DNA of 64,000 nt, from positions 413,459,409 to 413,523,408 of the forward strand of contig CM077667.1 in NCBI GenBank assembly GCA_039707655.1, written 5' to 3'. The notes below the pieces were generated by a model that was not told the DNA's origin, ran no database searches, and worked only from the letters and a program-made list of their open reading frames with translations. A program made the translations under genes and the position numbers. Source of the stretch: Elymus sibiricus. Its lineage: Eukaryota > Streptophyta > Magnoliopsida > Poales > Poaceae. Positions 32,223 through 42,453 of the stretch are shown here, one piece after another (position 1 is the stretch's first letter; each line of letters starts with the position of its first letter).

Positions 32223-34409
32223 CTAGTTCTTCTTCTTGGGGACCCACATCAAGTTGATGGGGATCCTTGGTGTTGAAGTAGCCTTTGTAGAAGTTGAGCT
32301 TGAAGTAGCCTTGGGAACCCACTCCACCAAAGCTAGGGATTCATCTTCATATGAGTCAATGTCCTCTTGAAGCTTGTTCTTGCCCTTGAGCTTGTGGTTT
32401 TGTGGTGGAAGGTCATCTTGAGTGTTTGTTCCCTTGGGAAGAGTATTTTCATACTTCTCCTTTTGAGGAACAAACTTGGGCTTGGGGTATTGACCTTCTT
32501 CCCATTCAACTCCATTAGCATTGAAGTAGCCAACACCATGGTTTTTTCGGTATCCTCCGTGCTTGCGTACAATTTCCTCAAATTGCTTACACCCGGCAAG
32601 ACTCTTGTAGATACCTTTCTCTATAATTCCTTTCAATAAAGCATTTTCTTGCTCAAGTGTAACTTGGCTAAGAGAATCATCATTAGTGGAATCAATAGAA
32701 CTACTAGAAGCAACATCATTAGGTTTAGCATTTTTATTGTTGCTACTAGATGAAGAACCTTTCTTGCCATTGTTACTAGTTTGTTTAGTTTTAACTTGTG
32801 GCATGAATGTAGACAAGAGTAGTCGTTTGGCTAGATAAGATGAAGTCTTCTTTCGGAGATCGTCATTGATAGCTTTAAGAAACTCATGCTCTTGCTCCAA
32901 GTTGAGCTTCTCGAAGCGTAGCTTCTCATGAGTCCTTACAAGCTCTCTATGATCTTTAAGAGTAGATTCATGAGCTAACTTAAGAGTGTTTAGTTCTTTA
33001 GTTAGTTGTTCTATTTTCATCTTATCATCATCAATTGACTTATCTTGACTAGCATGAGAATTATCAAGTTCATTTTGACTAACATCACTAGTTTTATCAA
33101 AGAGCAAGTCATCATCACAAAGCAAATCATCTTCATCACTATTGAAATCAAGATACTCGGGGTGTGATACCTTGGGGCATTTATCCATGAAGCAACTTCC
33201 ACTCCCTTCATTTGGTGAATCAAATAGATCATAGGAGTTGGTAGTCACTAGAGCAATTCCGGCAACACCATCATCTTGACTATAGTCGGAGTCGGAGTGA
33301 TAGCTTCTCTTGGAGTTGTTGTCGGAGTCGGAGCCGGAAACCCATTCACCAACATGAGCTTGATGTTTTCTTCTTGTGTAGCTCTTGGTGTACTTGTCCT
33401 TCTTCTCCGAATCCCTACTTCTCCTTGAGGGTCTTCGTTCATAACGATCATCTCTACTCCTTCTCTCTCTTTGAGGTGATTCATTCCTTGAGCTTCGTCT
33501 TCGAGGTGACTCTTCTCTTCGTTTGTAGGGAGCCGTGCACTCATTTGAGTAGTGTCCGGGCTTCCCACAATTGTAGCAATTGCGGTCACGACTTGACGAA
33601 CGCTTCTCATCATATCTTGAGTTGGAGCTTCGTTCTTTGCCTCTATTCTTGTAGAACTTTTTGAATTTCTTGACCATGAGGCTGATCTCTTCATTGGTGA
33701 CAAGGTTGTCGCTTGAAGTTGCGGGAGCATCACTTGTGGCTTTGTAAGCACCGCTAGACTTGTTGTGAAGCTCTTCTTTGTCTTTGAGTGTCATCTCATG
33801 AGCAACAATCCTTCCAATGACTTCCGTAGGCTTGAGATCTTTGTAGTTGGGCACCATTTGGATCAATGTGCACACGGTGTCGTATCTCTCATCCAAAGCT
33901 CTAAGTATCTTCTTGATGATGAATTTGTCGGTCATTTCTTCGCTTCCTAAGCCGGCAATGTCATTGGTGATGAGAGCTAGCCTAGAGTACATCTCTACGA
34001 CTCCTTCACCATCCTTCATCTTGAACTTGTCAAGCTGACTTTGAAGAACATTTAACTTGGATTCTCTCACGGACTCGGTTCCTTCGTGCATATCAACCAA
34101 AGTATCCCAAATCTCTTTTGCATTCTCAAGACGGCTGATTTTGTTGAATTCTTCGGGGCATAGGCAGTTGAAGAGAATGTCGCATGCTTGAGCGTTGTAT
34201 TGCAACATCTTCAATTCAACCGCGGTCGCTTCACGATCCGCTTCCTTTCCATCACCAAAGAATTCACCTTGCAAGCCAACACGAACAACAGCCGAAACGG
34301 CGGGGTTATGACCAAGAATATGCATTTTCATTTTGTGCTTCCAACTAGCAAAATTAGTGCCATCAAAGTACGGACCTCTACGGTGATAATTTCTCTCACT
34401 AGACGCCAT
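32223..34409 (-). CDS. Copia-type gag polyprotein
   Basis: 728 residues from ATG at 34409 with no internal stop. Residues 10-215 match the Copia gag fold (YFDGTNFASWKHKMKMHIL, AKEIWDTLVDMHEGTESV, FKMKDGEGVVEMYSRL), the UBN2/retrotran_gag type. A CCHC zinc knuckle CYNCGKPGHYSNEC (CX2CX4HX4C) is at 278-291. Arg/Ser-rich linkers and a long charged coiled-coil region around 470-560 follow. Distal text contains KHGGYRKNHGVGYFNANG. A Copia gag normally continues into protease and pol; here the frame ends at 32223 and no pol follows. It sits 40 bp inside the PBS. The intact frame suggests a functional RNA-packaging protein, which is inference. Confidence 0.9.
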   Translation of the reverse strand: MASSERNYHRRGPYFDGTNFASWKHKMKMHILGHNPAVSAVVRVGLQGEFFGDGKEADREATAVELKMLQYNAQACDILFNCLCPEEFNKISRLENAKEIWDTLVDMHEGTESVRESKLNVLQSQLDKFKMKDGEGVVEMYSRLALITNDIAGLGSEEMTDKFIIKKILRALDERYDTVCTLIQMVPNYKDLKPTEVIGRIVAHEMTLKDKEELHNKSSGAYKATSDAPATSSDNLVTNEEISLMVKKFKKFYKNRGKERSSNSRYDEKRSSSRDRNCYNCGKPGHYSNECTAPYKRREESPRRRSSRNESPQRERRSRDDRYERRPSRRSRDSEKKDKYTKSYTRRKHQAHVGEWVSGSDSDNNSKRSYHSDSDYSQDDGVAGIALVTTNSYDLFDSPNEGSGSCFMDKCPKVSHPEYLDFNSDEDDLLCDDDLLFDKTSDVSQNELDNSHASQDKSIDDDKMKIEQLTKELNTLKLAHESTLKDHRELVRTHEKLRFEKLNLEQEHEFLKAINDDLRKKTSSYLAKRLLLSTFMPQVKTKQTSNNGKKGSSSSSNNKNAKPNDVASSSSIDSTNDDSLSQVTLEQENALLKGIIEKGIYKSLAGCKQFEEIVRKHGGYRKNHGVGYFNANGVEWEEGQYPKPKFVPQKEKYENTLPKGTNTQDDLPPQNHKLKGKNKLQEDIDSYEDESLALVEWVPKATSSSTSTKATSTPRIPINLMWVPKKKN

Positions 34410-34448
34410 ACTCTCCTAGGTTGTGAAACCAATGCAATGGAGACCAAA

Positions 34449-34460
34449 GCTCTGATACCA
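34449..34460 (-). other. Primer binding site, initiator tRNA-Met type
   Basis: The minus strand reads TGGTATCAGAGC, two bases inside the 5' LTR. This is the classical plant Copia PBS. Confidence 0.95.
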
Positions 34461-34462
34461 CT

Positions 34463-35976
34463 TGTAGGACCAAAAGTATGTCTAGAGGGGGGTGATTAGA
34501 CTACTTGACAAAATAAAAATCTAGCCTTTTCCCAATTTTTAGTGTTGGCAGATTTTAACATTCATGGCAAGTCAAGTACACCCTACACATGCATGTCTAA
34601 GAGTATAGCAGCGGAAAGTAACAACAAGCATAAGTAGAAAGGAAGGGTAGGAGGATCAAACGCAATTGTAGACACGATGATTTTTCCTGTGGTTCCGATA
34701 GGTGGTGCTATCGTACGTCCACGTTTATGGAGTCTTCAACCCCCGGAGGGTAACGGTCGCGAGAGTCCACGGAGGGCTCCACCCATAAGGGTCCACGAAG
34801 TAGCAACCTTGACTATTCCATAACGGCTTCCGTCCACGAAGGACTAGCCTCACTATGGGTAGATCTTCACGAAGTAGGCGATCTCCTTGCCCTTACAAAC
34901 TTCTTGGTTCAACTCCACAAAACGAAGTAGGAGGCTCCCAAGCGACACCTAACCAATCTAGGAGGCACCACCCTCCAAAAGGTAATAGGGTCGGTAATGA
35001 CGTTGAACTCCTTGCTCTTGTGCTTCAAGATGATAGACTCCTCAACACACAATCACTCTCTCACAGATTTGGCTTGGTGGAAGAGATAGGATTGGTGGAA
35101 AGCAACTTGGGGAGGCTAGAGATCAAGATTCATATGGTTGGAATGGAATGGCATGATCTCAACACATGAGTAGGTGGCTCTCTCTCAGAAAACTGGATGG
35201 GGCAAGTATGGAATAGTTCTGAGTGCTTCTCTTTCGAGTAGGTGGTGGTGAAGGGGTATATATAGGCATCCCCAAAAATCCAACCGTTACACACAAAATG
35301 ACCAACTCGGTGACACCGATGTGTTAATCTCGATGGTACCGAAGTGACCAAAAGGTGGCAACTTTTGAATCTCGGTGAGACCGATATATGAAACTCGGTT
35401 GCACCGATAAGGTGACCAACGGTCAGATTGCCCATTCTCGGTGACGCCGATCCAACAATCTCGGTGGTACCAATTTTGTGAAACTGCGTAACAGAAAGTT
35501 GGCAACCCAAACTCGGTGGCACCGAAGCAGAATTGGTTGCACCGAAAGGCTAGGGTTTGGCTAATGTATGTCTGAGTATGGGAATCGGTGGCACCGAGTG
35601 TATGTGTTGGTTGCACCGATTTTGGATATTTGACTTTGGACAGACTTTTGTGGAAAAGCTTGTGGGTGTTTCTGGTGACTATCACTTGTGCACGTATGAG
35701 CATTTTGTTCACCAACAATACCTTACCCCCTTTTAATAGTATTGGCTTTCCTATGGACTCAAAGTGATTTCTCACAAAGTAAAATGTAGAGTCCTCTTGC
35801 TTGAAGCTTTGCCAATCCATTTCCTTGCATCTTGGGGTATTTCCACAATCTCCACAATCCTTTTGCCAATCCTATCATTGAACTTTTCCTGAAATATACT
35901 TAGTGGAAACATTAGTTCAATGACTTATATGTTGTTATTAATTACCAAAACCACCAAGGGAGCAAATGTGCTTTCA
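34463..35976 (-). repeat. Non-autonomous Copia LTR, right (5' LTR)
   Basis: 1514 bp, partner of 26986-28500. The same paired near-palindromes lie at 35307-35620. It is followed by TSD CCACG at 35977-35981. Confidence 0.95.
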
Positions 35977-35981
35977 CCACG

Positions 35982-37124
35982 CGCTTCGCGTCCTCCTCTT
36001 TCTTCAGCAAGGCGCCCCTGAGCAGGTATGCCTTGAACTCTCTGGTCCTGTCGCCGGCCTGGGGTTCTAGTGCGAGGAGCAGACGGGCCCCTGAGACCGG
36101 GCCACAAGCCGGGGCGCCTGAGGGCGGGGCCGGTGGCAGCTCCTCCTGAAGCGACGTCGGGCCTGCGGTTGTGGGTGCCGCCGACGGCTTAAAGAGCCTC
36201 TCCTCGAAGACTCCGGGCTCCTGAGGCTCGCGACGTGATGCCTTCTTGGCGATGTCATCTGCTTCCTTGTTCGCGCCACGCGGGACGTGCTGCAATTCCA
36301 AGCCCTGGAAGCGTTTTTCCATCTTATGTACCTCCTCCAAGTAGGGCCTCCATGTGTTCGTCCTTCGGCGTGTACTCTTTGTTGGAGAAGTTGACGAGGA
36401 GCTGGGAGTCGCCCTTGATGGTGAGGCGCTTGACCCCCAGGGCGGCAACGGCCCTGAGGCCACCGAGCAAGCCTTCGTATTCCGCAGTGTTGTTGGAGAC
36501 CTTCTCGCCATGTTGGAAGCAAAGCTGGACATCGTAGTAGAGCTTGTCTTGGGTTGGGGAGATTAGGACTACTCCAGCCCCCGCGCCCCGGCGTGCGAAG
36601 GCTCCGTCAAAGTGCATGACCCAGCCGTTGGGTGCCTCATCACCGGGCGCGAGGGACTGGCCCTCATCCAGCCCCCGGTCGGGAGCGTCTGTCCACTCTG
36701 CCACAAAGTCAGTGAGGGCTGCGCCCTTGATGACTCTGGTGGTGCTGAACTCCAGGTGGAAGGCCTGCAGCTCGATGTTCCACTCTGCGACTCTTCCAAC
36801 AGCGTTGGGGTTGCGCAGCACTTTCTCCAGGGGGTACGCAGAGACGACCTTGATGGGGTGACACTGGAAATAGTGGCACAACTTCCTTGAGGCGACGAGG
36901 AGTGCGAGCAGAAGTTTCTGTTTCATAGGGTAGGGCGCATGCGCGTCTCGCAACACGGTGATGATGTAGTACACCGGGTGCTCGATCAGGGACAAGGTAT
37001 TGGCGTCGCCCCGGCTCCTCATGAGGCTCGAGGGACTCAGGTGTCTCGGGGGTTGATGAAGCGACATGGGCCTCAGGAGCGCCATCCTGAGGTGGCGAGT
37101 GCTACGCTGCTCCACACGAGCCAC
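35982..37124 (-). pseudogene. Second RNase H region and linker to integrase, third Tat-like element
   Basis: After IEHPVYYIITVLRDAHAPYP and the end of the first RNase H (AVGRVAEWNIELQAFHLEF), the archaeal-type RNase H shows GWVMHFDGAFARRGAGAGVV, NNTAEYEGLLGGL and KGDSQLLVNFSNKEY. The frame shifts near 36340 into LEEVHKMEKRFQGLELQHV and ANKEADDIAKKASRR, then a Pro-rich linker. It ends at the Copia insertion. The second RNase H again marks this as Tat-like. Confidence 0.85.
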
Positions 37125-38315
37125 TCTGCTTCACGCCTGCACCAACGCTCCCCTCTCGGACTGCCACGAGCGCCGCGCTAGCTGAGTGGGGGGTGGCAGC
37201 CAAGTAGAGCACCAGGGGCTCGAAAGGATGTGGTGCCACCATAACGGGTGGGCTCGTGAGATACCGCTTGAGGTCCTCGAAGGCCGCGTCCGCCTCCGGA
37301 GTCCACTCGAAAGGGCCCTTTCTCTTCATGAGCTTGAAGAAAGGGAGGGCGTGCTCGCCCAGCTTGAAGATGAAACGTCCCAAAAAGGTCACACAACCCG
37401 CAAGCTTCCGCATTTCCTTGAGGGTCTAAGGCGGGCTCATCTTCCCGATGGCTTTGACCTTCTCCGGGTTGGCCTCGATTCCTCGGTGCGATACCAAGAA
37501 ACCGAGTAGCTTGCCGGATGGGACTCCAAAGACGCACCTTTCCGGGTTGAGCTTCAGGTTCACTTGGCGCAGACTGGGGAACGTCTCCTCCAGGTCCACG
37601 ACCAGGGTCTTCGCCTCTCGCGATTTGACCACGATATCGTCGACATATGCCTCCACATTCCACCCGAGCTGCTGCCCCAGGGCAATGTGCATCAACCGCT
37701 GGAAGGTTGCACCGGCGTTCCGCAGCCCGAAGGGCATGCAACGTAGCAGTACACACCACAGGGAGAGAGGAAGGCCGTCTTCTCGACGTCCTCCACTGCC
37801 ATCCTGATTTGGTGGTAGCCCGAGAAGGCATCCAGAAATCATAGCAGGTCGCACTCGGCGGTGGAGTCCACGATCTGGTCGATGCGCGGGAGTGGGAAGA
37901 GGTCCTAAGGACAAGCCTTGTTGAGGCTTGTGAAGTCGACGCACATGCGTTCCTTCCCACCCTTCTTGGGGACGACCACTGGGTTGGCCAGCCAATCTGG
38001 ATACCGCACCTCCCGAACAACTCCAGCATCCCGCAGCTTGCCGACCTCTTGAACGATGAACGCTTGCTTCTCTTGTGCTTGTCGCCTTGCCTTTTATTTC
38101 ACCAGACGCGCATCGGGGCGCACCCTTAGGTGATGCTCGATTACCTCTCTCAGGACGCCGGTTAGGTCGCGTGCCTCCCACGCAAACACGTCCTTGTTCG
38201 TGTGGAGGAAGTCCACCAGCGCCTTCTCCTGCTCCGGGGACAGACCGGCGCCAATGGTGAAGGTGTGGCCCGGGCTCCCGTCTACTGCGGACACCTGCTT
38301 CGTCCCAGCCCGGCC
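37102..38315 (-). pseudogene. Reverse transcriptase and first RNase H, third Tat-like element
   Basis: Pieces in at least three frames. Upstream, GLSPEQEKALVDFLHTNKDV and LREVIEHHLRVRPDARLVK end in a stop near 38094. Next come ANPVVVPKKGG, MCVDFTSLNKACP (stop) DLFPLPR and FLDAFSGYHQIRM. A frameshift near 37740 precedes MPFGLRNAGATFQRLM, AYVDDIVVKSREAKT (catalytic YVDD) and GFLVSHRGIEANPEK. A stop near 37426 precedes RKLAGCVTFLGRFIFKLGEH and FEWTPEADAAFEDLK. Severe decay matches the high LTR divergence. Confidence 0.88.
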
Positions 38316-39119
38316 CTAAGAGAATAGCTTCTTCTTCTTCGCGGGTGCGGCCTCCGGGGCCTGCGCGATGCTCTCCGGGGCCGGGACGCCTCCTTCCCCG
38401 TCGGCGGCGCACTCGGCGTCTGGGCGCGTATCCACTGCGGCCTTGTAGGCGAGCTTGAGGGCTCGAACTGCGTCCTTGGTATCCCCGGCCAAGGTGACGA
38501 TACCGCTGCTGCCAGGCATCTTGATGACGTTGTAGCCTGGGTGCGTTGCCGCCATGAACTTGGCGAGGGCCGGATACCCCAGGATGGCGTTGTACGGGAG
38601 GCCGATGCGGGCGATGTCAAAGTCGACCAGCTCGGTGCGATAGTTGTCGCGGGTGCCGAAGGTGACGGGGAGGTTCACCTGCCCCAAGGGGGTGGCGGAG
38701 CCCCCAACCACTCCTGAGAAGGGCCTGGAGGGCGCGAGCTGGTTGTAGGGCATCTGGAGCATGTCGAAGGCCTCCACGGAAAGGACGTTGAGGCCGGCGC
38801 CGCCGTCGATGAGGGTCTTGGTGACAGCAATGCCGCCGATGGTGAGCGTGCACAGCATGGGGAGCGCACCCGCAGTGACCGTCGTCCTGGGATGGTCCCT
38901 GGAATCGAAGGTGATGTCGGTCTCTAGCTTCGCCCCGCTCTGTGGGGCCTCGAGCCGCGGCTGAACTGCACCTGCCCGGTGAAGAAACTGCTTGACATGG
39001 CGGCCGGATGCGGGTGCTTGCGACCCGCCGAGGATGCAAGCGACCGCGGGCACAACCTGATGAACCACGGCATCTCCACAGGCCGCAGGCTGCCAAGTCT
39101 TGGGGACAGCGCCCGCCAT
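38316..39119 (-). pseudogene. Protease with only a remnant of gag, third Tat-like element
   Basis: 267 codons. The aspartic protease motif is KTLIDGGAGLNVLSVEAF at about residues 99-116, followed by LPYNAILGYPALAKFMA and the linker before pol. Upstream only about 60 residues precede the domain, starting 75 bp from the LTR. The gag core and zinc finger expected before protease are absent, so an internal deletion removed almost all of gag. Confidence 0.85.
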
Positions 39120-39173
39120 GGGGACGACGAGGTGAAGGTGAAACGCGGCTGGTGATGGTGAAGCTCCGACACG

Positions 39174-39191
39174 CCCCTACCTGGCATGCCA
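39174..39191 (-). other. Primer binding site of third Tat-like element
   Basis: The minus strand reads TGGCATGCCAGGTAGGGG, two bases inside the LTR. It starts TGG as expected; I do not assign the tRNA. Confidence 0.65.
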
Positions 39192-39193
39192 AA

Positions 39194-40063
39194 TGTCGGA
39201 TTCAGGGCTCCGCAGACCCAAGAAGGTTCGAACTCTAGGGCGTGTGCGAAGATGCCAACCAGCTCAAGTCTCGAGCCTGCCACCCCACGGCCAAACCCTG
39301 CCGAAGATGCACGAGAACACAAGAAGATGGACACAACGATTTACCCAGGTTTGGGCCACCTTGCGGTGTAAAACCCTACTCCTGCCTTTGGTGGATTGGC
39401 CTCACGGGAAGGTTTGGGGATGAACTAGTACAGTGGTTGAGCGACCTCGTGAGGGCTCTTTGGTGTGGGAGGATCTGATCCCCCTCTACGGTGGTGGCTA
39501 GTACCTTTTCATATCGGGCCTTGGTCCTCTTCCCTTATCGCACTGGCGGGAAGGGATCCCACAATGGCCAAATTTGAAAGGGGACAGGAGGTACAGCTTA
39601 TCCTGACTAAAGGTGGTCTTCGTCTGTAAAGCTCCTGGCGTGACGCAGAGGTGGGCTCGGCGATGACATCCTCCCTACCGAGCTCATGGTCTTGGCCTTG
39701 TTGCACTGGAATGGAAACCTTTGGGGGGTTCCTTGGGAACCCGTGTCTATCCTTGCCTCCTTAGCACAAAAAAGGAACATGTCTCTGTTGCGCCGCTAGA
39801 GCCCGCCTGCCATGGTCGTCATAGCTCACGTCATCATAGCCTCCTCAGGCTGGGCTCTACATAGGAATCTCCGCTCCTCGGAGGCAGCCTGAGGAGGCTG
39901 CTCGCCCGGAGGTCTTGGCATCATTCCCCTCGCGAGATCGGGCCCCTCGCGAGGGTCTTGTCTTGCGGGGTTTGTCGCCAGGCCGTATAGGGCCATCGTG
40001 GTGGGCCACACGTTGGGCCGCAGGCAGGCAGGTCTGGGTACTCCCGATCCCAGAACGCCGACA
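39194..40063 (-). repeat. Third Tat-like element LTR, right (5' LTR)
   Basis: 870 bp, partner of 22506-23376, with dozens of mismatches and small indels. It is followed by TSD AAAGT at 40064-40068. Confidence 0.95.
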
Positions 40064-40287
40064 AAAGTCATTTAGTTCTCTTTGTTTACAATATGGTTAG
40101 TTTATTAATCATTGTTCATATATTGATACACACCTCATTTGGTTCTACTAGTCATATGGGGTGACCAGCCCAGCATACACTATTGTGCTATCTATGATTG
40201 TTTGTATTTCTATGAGATTTGGGTGCATGCATATATTAAATTAATAATAGGATGACTACACTAAAAATGCATATACTTTATTCTATT

Positions 40288-41995
40288 TTTTTAACCATGC
40301 TAACCCCATTTTCATTAAAGCATAACGGAAAATACAAGTCGATCCAAGATAGTTCAGGAGACGGAAAACGGAAGAAGTGAGTTCAACGAACCACCGGGAA
40401 ATCCACTGCAGATGCTTGCAATCGAAACACCTGCCATGGGGCGAAAACCCAGTGGCACCAAATAACTAACCTACCAAGTTCAAAACCAGCAAACTAACAA
40501 AAGCTTACGCAAGAGTGAAGTTCACGAGCTACATAGCTCAGAGCTCAGAGTCGAACAAACGAGAACAGCGGAAGACCTAAAAGTGCCAAATCCTCAGCCC
40601 AACAAGCACTCAACAACATCATTCCATATCGCCAGCATTAGGCATCATTACACAAATTCTCATGATGTTCTTGGTGTTCTCCTTCAACATCATCACCCCG
40701 TGTTCTAGGGCAGCCCTTTCATCAGTCTTCAGTAGCCCTGCCCATGAGATCAGGTTCACAGAGGCCACAAACACCACATCAAAGGGAGTCTTAGGATGTT
40801 TAAACTCAAAGGCAACATGAGTATGACAATTCCAAATAGCCCAGCAAACAACAGCAAGACCAGTCATGTAATTTTTTTCCATTAGGCAAACAAAATATAA
40901 CACCAAGAATAAAATTCTCAAGCATTATTAGGGCACAAATCAGTGCCCAGCATCGAGCCAATTGTGTGCCAGGCCAACCTGGTCACCGAACAAAGGGAAA
41001 AAGGGTGTTGAGATGTTTCTCTACAATCACATAACAAGCATTTTGGGTTTCCAGCCCAATTATTTCGCTTCATGACATGTCTGGTAAGGACAACATCCTG
41101 GAAAAGTAACCACGAGAAGATTTGAATCTTCAGAGGTATTTTGCCTTCATATCCACCAATAATCACAACCAGTCAGATCTTTTTCTAGGTACTCATCCAT
41201 GGACTTGGTCATAAAAGAGTGTTTAGTGCTAAGAGACCATTCAACCACGTCAGGATCACTAGGTGGATCGATGCAATCGATCATAGGCCGAATATCTCTC
41301 CACTGATCAGGAAGATCGGAGTATAGTCTTCGTCTGCACAAATCACTAATAGATTTTGTTCGCAATTGAAACACATTGGCATCAGGGAAATTATAGACGC
41401 TGAAGAGAAAAGTGAATTTGTCACAATAGAAATACTATTGCCAATAGTATCTTTCCTTAGCCTAGCAACATTTCCCAATTTGATTACAACCTTTCTTCGA
41501 ACCATGTAGTATTATTTAACTTCATGAGGGGTTTCCAAATAGGGGAATCAATGAACCTGCTTTTACCATCACCCAGAGAGCATCTCTTTAGATACTTGGC
41601 ATGAACAATATCCTATATAAACCTTTACCTTTGTCAAGCTTCCACCACCATTTTACTAGAAGGCTAATGTTTTGATTCCGTAGAAAATCCTAACCCCCCC
41701 TTTTCGCTTAGAGGAACAAACACGAGAACATTTCACCATATGAAATCATTTTTTGCATTTTCCCCGACACCGTAAAAACTTTCTCATGTGTTTCTCAAGT
41801 TTCTCAATAAAGGATTTGGACCAGAGGATCATTGACATATAGTAATATGCAATATCCATGAAGGAAGAATTTAGTAGTATTAATCTGGCCCCCCCGGCCC
41901 CCTCCTCTAGAAGAGGCATCTAACCGATCCAAACCTCATATCTTCTACGATATTTGGTAACAACGAATTCCAAGTATATATTCCAAAGGGTAGAG
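40288..41995 (-). pseudogene. LINE 3' fragment (RT C-terminus and zf-RVT domain)
   Basis: On the minus strand, decayed text near 41890-41700 reads like a LINE RT C-terminus: LILLNSSF, then YYMSMILWSKSFIEKLEKH. NISLLVKWWWKLDKGKG follows near 41660. Then come RTKSISDLCRRRLYSDLP and the zinc-binding zf-RVT type stretch KIPLKIQIFSWLLFQD and CLLCDCRETSQHPF (41166-40918). The 3' UTR runs to TTAATGAAAATGGGGTTAGC and a short A run (T run at 40288-40294). Several frames are needed, so it is dead and 5'-truncated. Confidence 0.82.
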
Positions 41996-41998
41996 TAA

Positions 41999-42301
41999 GG
42001 GCTCCTTTGATTCAAAGGAATTCTATAGGGTTTTTGGAGGATTAAGATCCTTAGGATTTTTTCGTACATTGGTCCTTTGATTCATAGGATTGGATCCCAT
42101 AGGATTTTTCATATGGAATCTTTTGTACTAAATTTCATAGGAAATCTAACATCCATCCCAAACTTTTTTTCAAATTTCTTTGTTTTTCCCGTGGCATCAA
42201 ACACTCCATGCTAATCCTATAGGGTTCAAATGGACATGCCACTCCAACCCTATACTTTTCCTATTCCCGCATTTTCAAAATCCTACGAATCAAAGAGGCC
42301 C
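41999..42301. mobile_element. MITE, Harbinger/Tourist-like, 303 bp
   Basis: Terminal inverted repeats GGGCTCCTTTGATTCAAAGG and (right, inverted) GGGCCTCTTTGATTCGTAGG are flanked by TAA at 41996-41998 and 42302-42304, the TWA duplication typical of Harbinger-type elements. No coding capacity. AT-rich interior with repeated CATAGGATT text. Confidence 0.85.
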
Positions 42302-42304
42302 TAA

Positions 42305-42453
42305 CTTTTTTTTGCAAGGATAACTTCAACTCTATTCGTCAACTGTCAAGGTAGTACAAAGAACTCCAGAAGTGAAAAATACATCTAGGTCCGTAGACCA
42401 CCTAGCGAGGACTACTAGCACTAGAGCAAGCCAAAGGCGCGCCGCCGTCTTTG
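42305..42453 (-). mobile_element. Short retroposon 3' fragment with oligo-T head
   Basis: It starts with a T run (42306-42313), so a poly-A tail on the minus strand, then unique text to GCGCGCCGCCGTC. I recall similar text as a common Triticeae LINE-like 3' end. It is cut at 42454 by a Copia LTR. Confidence 0.45.

Larger units (their letters stand above)
26986..35976 (-). mobile_element. Non-autonomous Copia element carrying gag plus a transposon-type ORF
   Basis: LTRs at 26986-28500 and 34463-35976 are flanked by CCACG (26981-26985 and 35977-35981). A tRNA-Met-type PBS is at 34449-34460 and a PPT at 28501-28514, so it reads on the minus strand. It holds a full Copia-type gag with a zinc knuckle, then a separate ORF region (29189-30527) in place of pol. 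No protease, integrase, RT or RNase H motifs occur. About 24 differences between LTRs by eye (1.6%) make it younger than its host element. Confidence 0.95.
22506..40063 (-). mobile_element. Third Tat-like Gypsy element, 17.6 kb including a nested Copia
   Basis: LTRs at 22506-23376 and 39194-40063 are flanked by AAAGT at 22501-22505 and 40064-40068. PBS and pol read on the minus strand. The order is PBS, truncated gag-protease, RT, RNase H, second RNase H, (Copia insertion), integrase, tandem array, antisense B3-like ORF. The LTRs differ by roughly 7% by eye, making it the oldest of the complete insertions. Pol has many stops and frameshifts. Confidence 0.95.
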
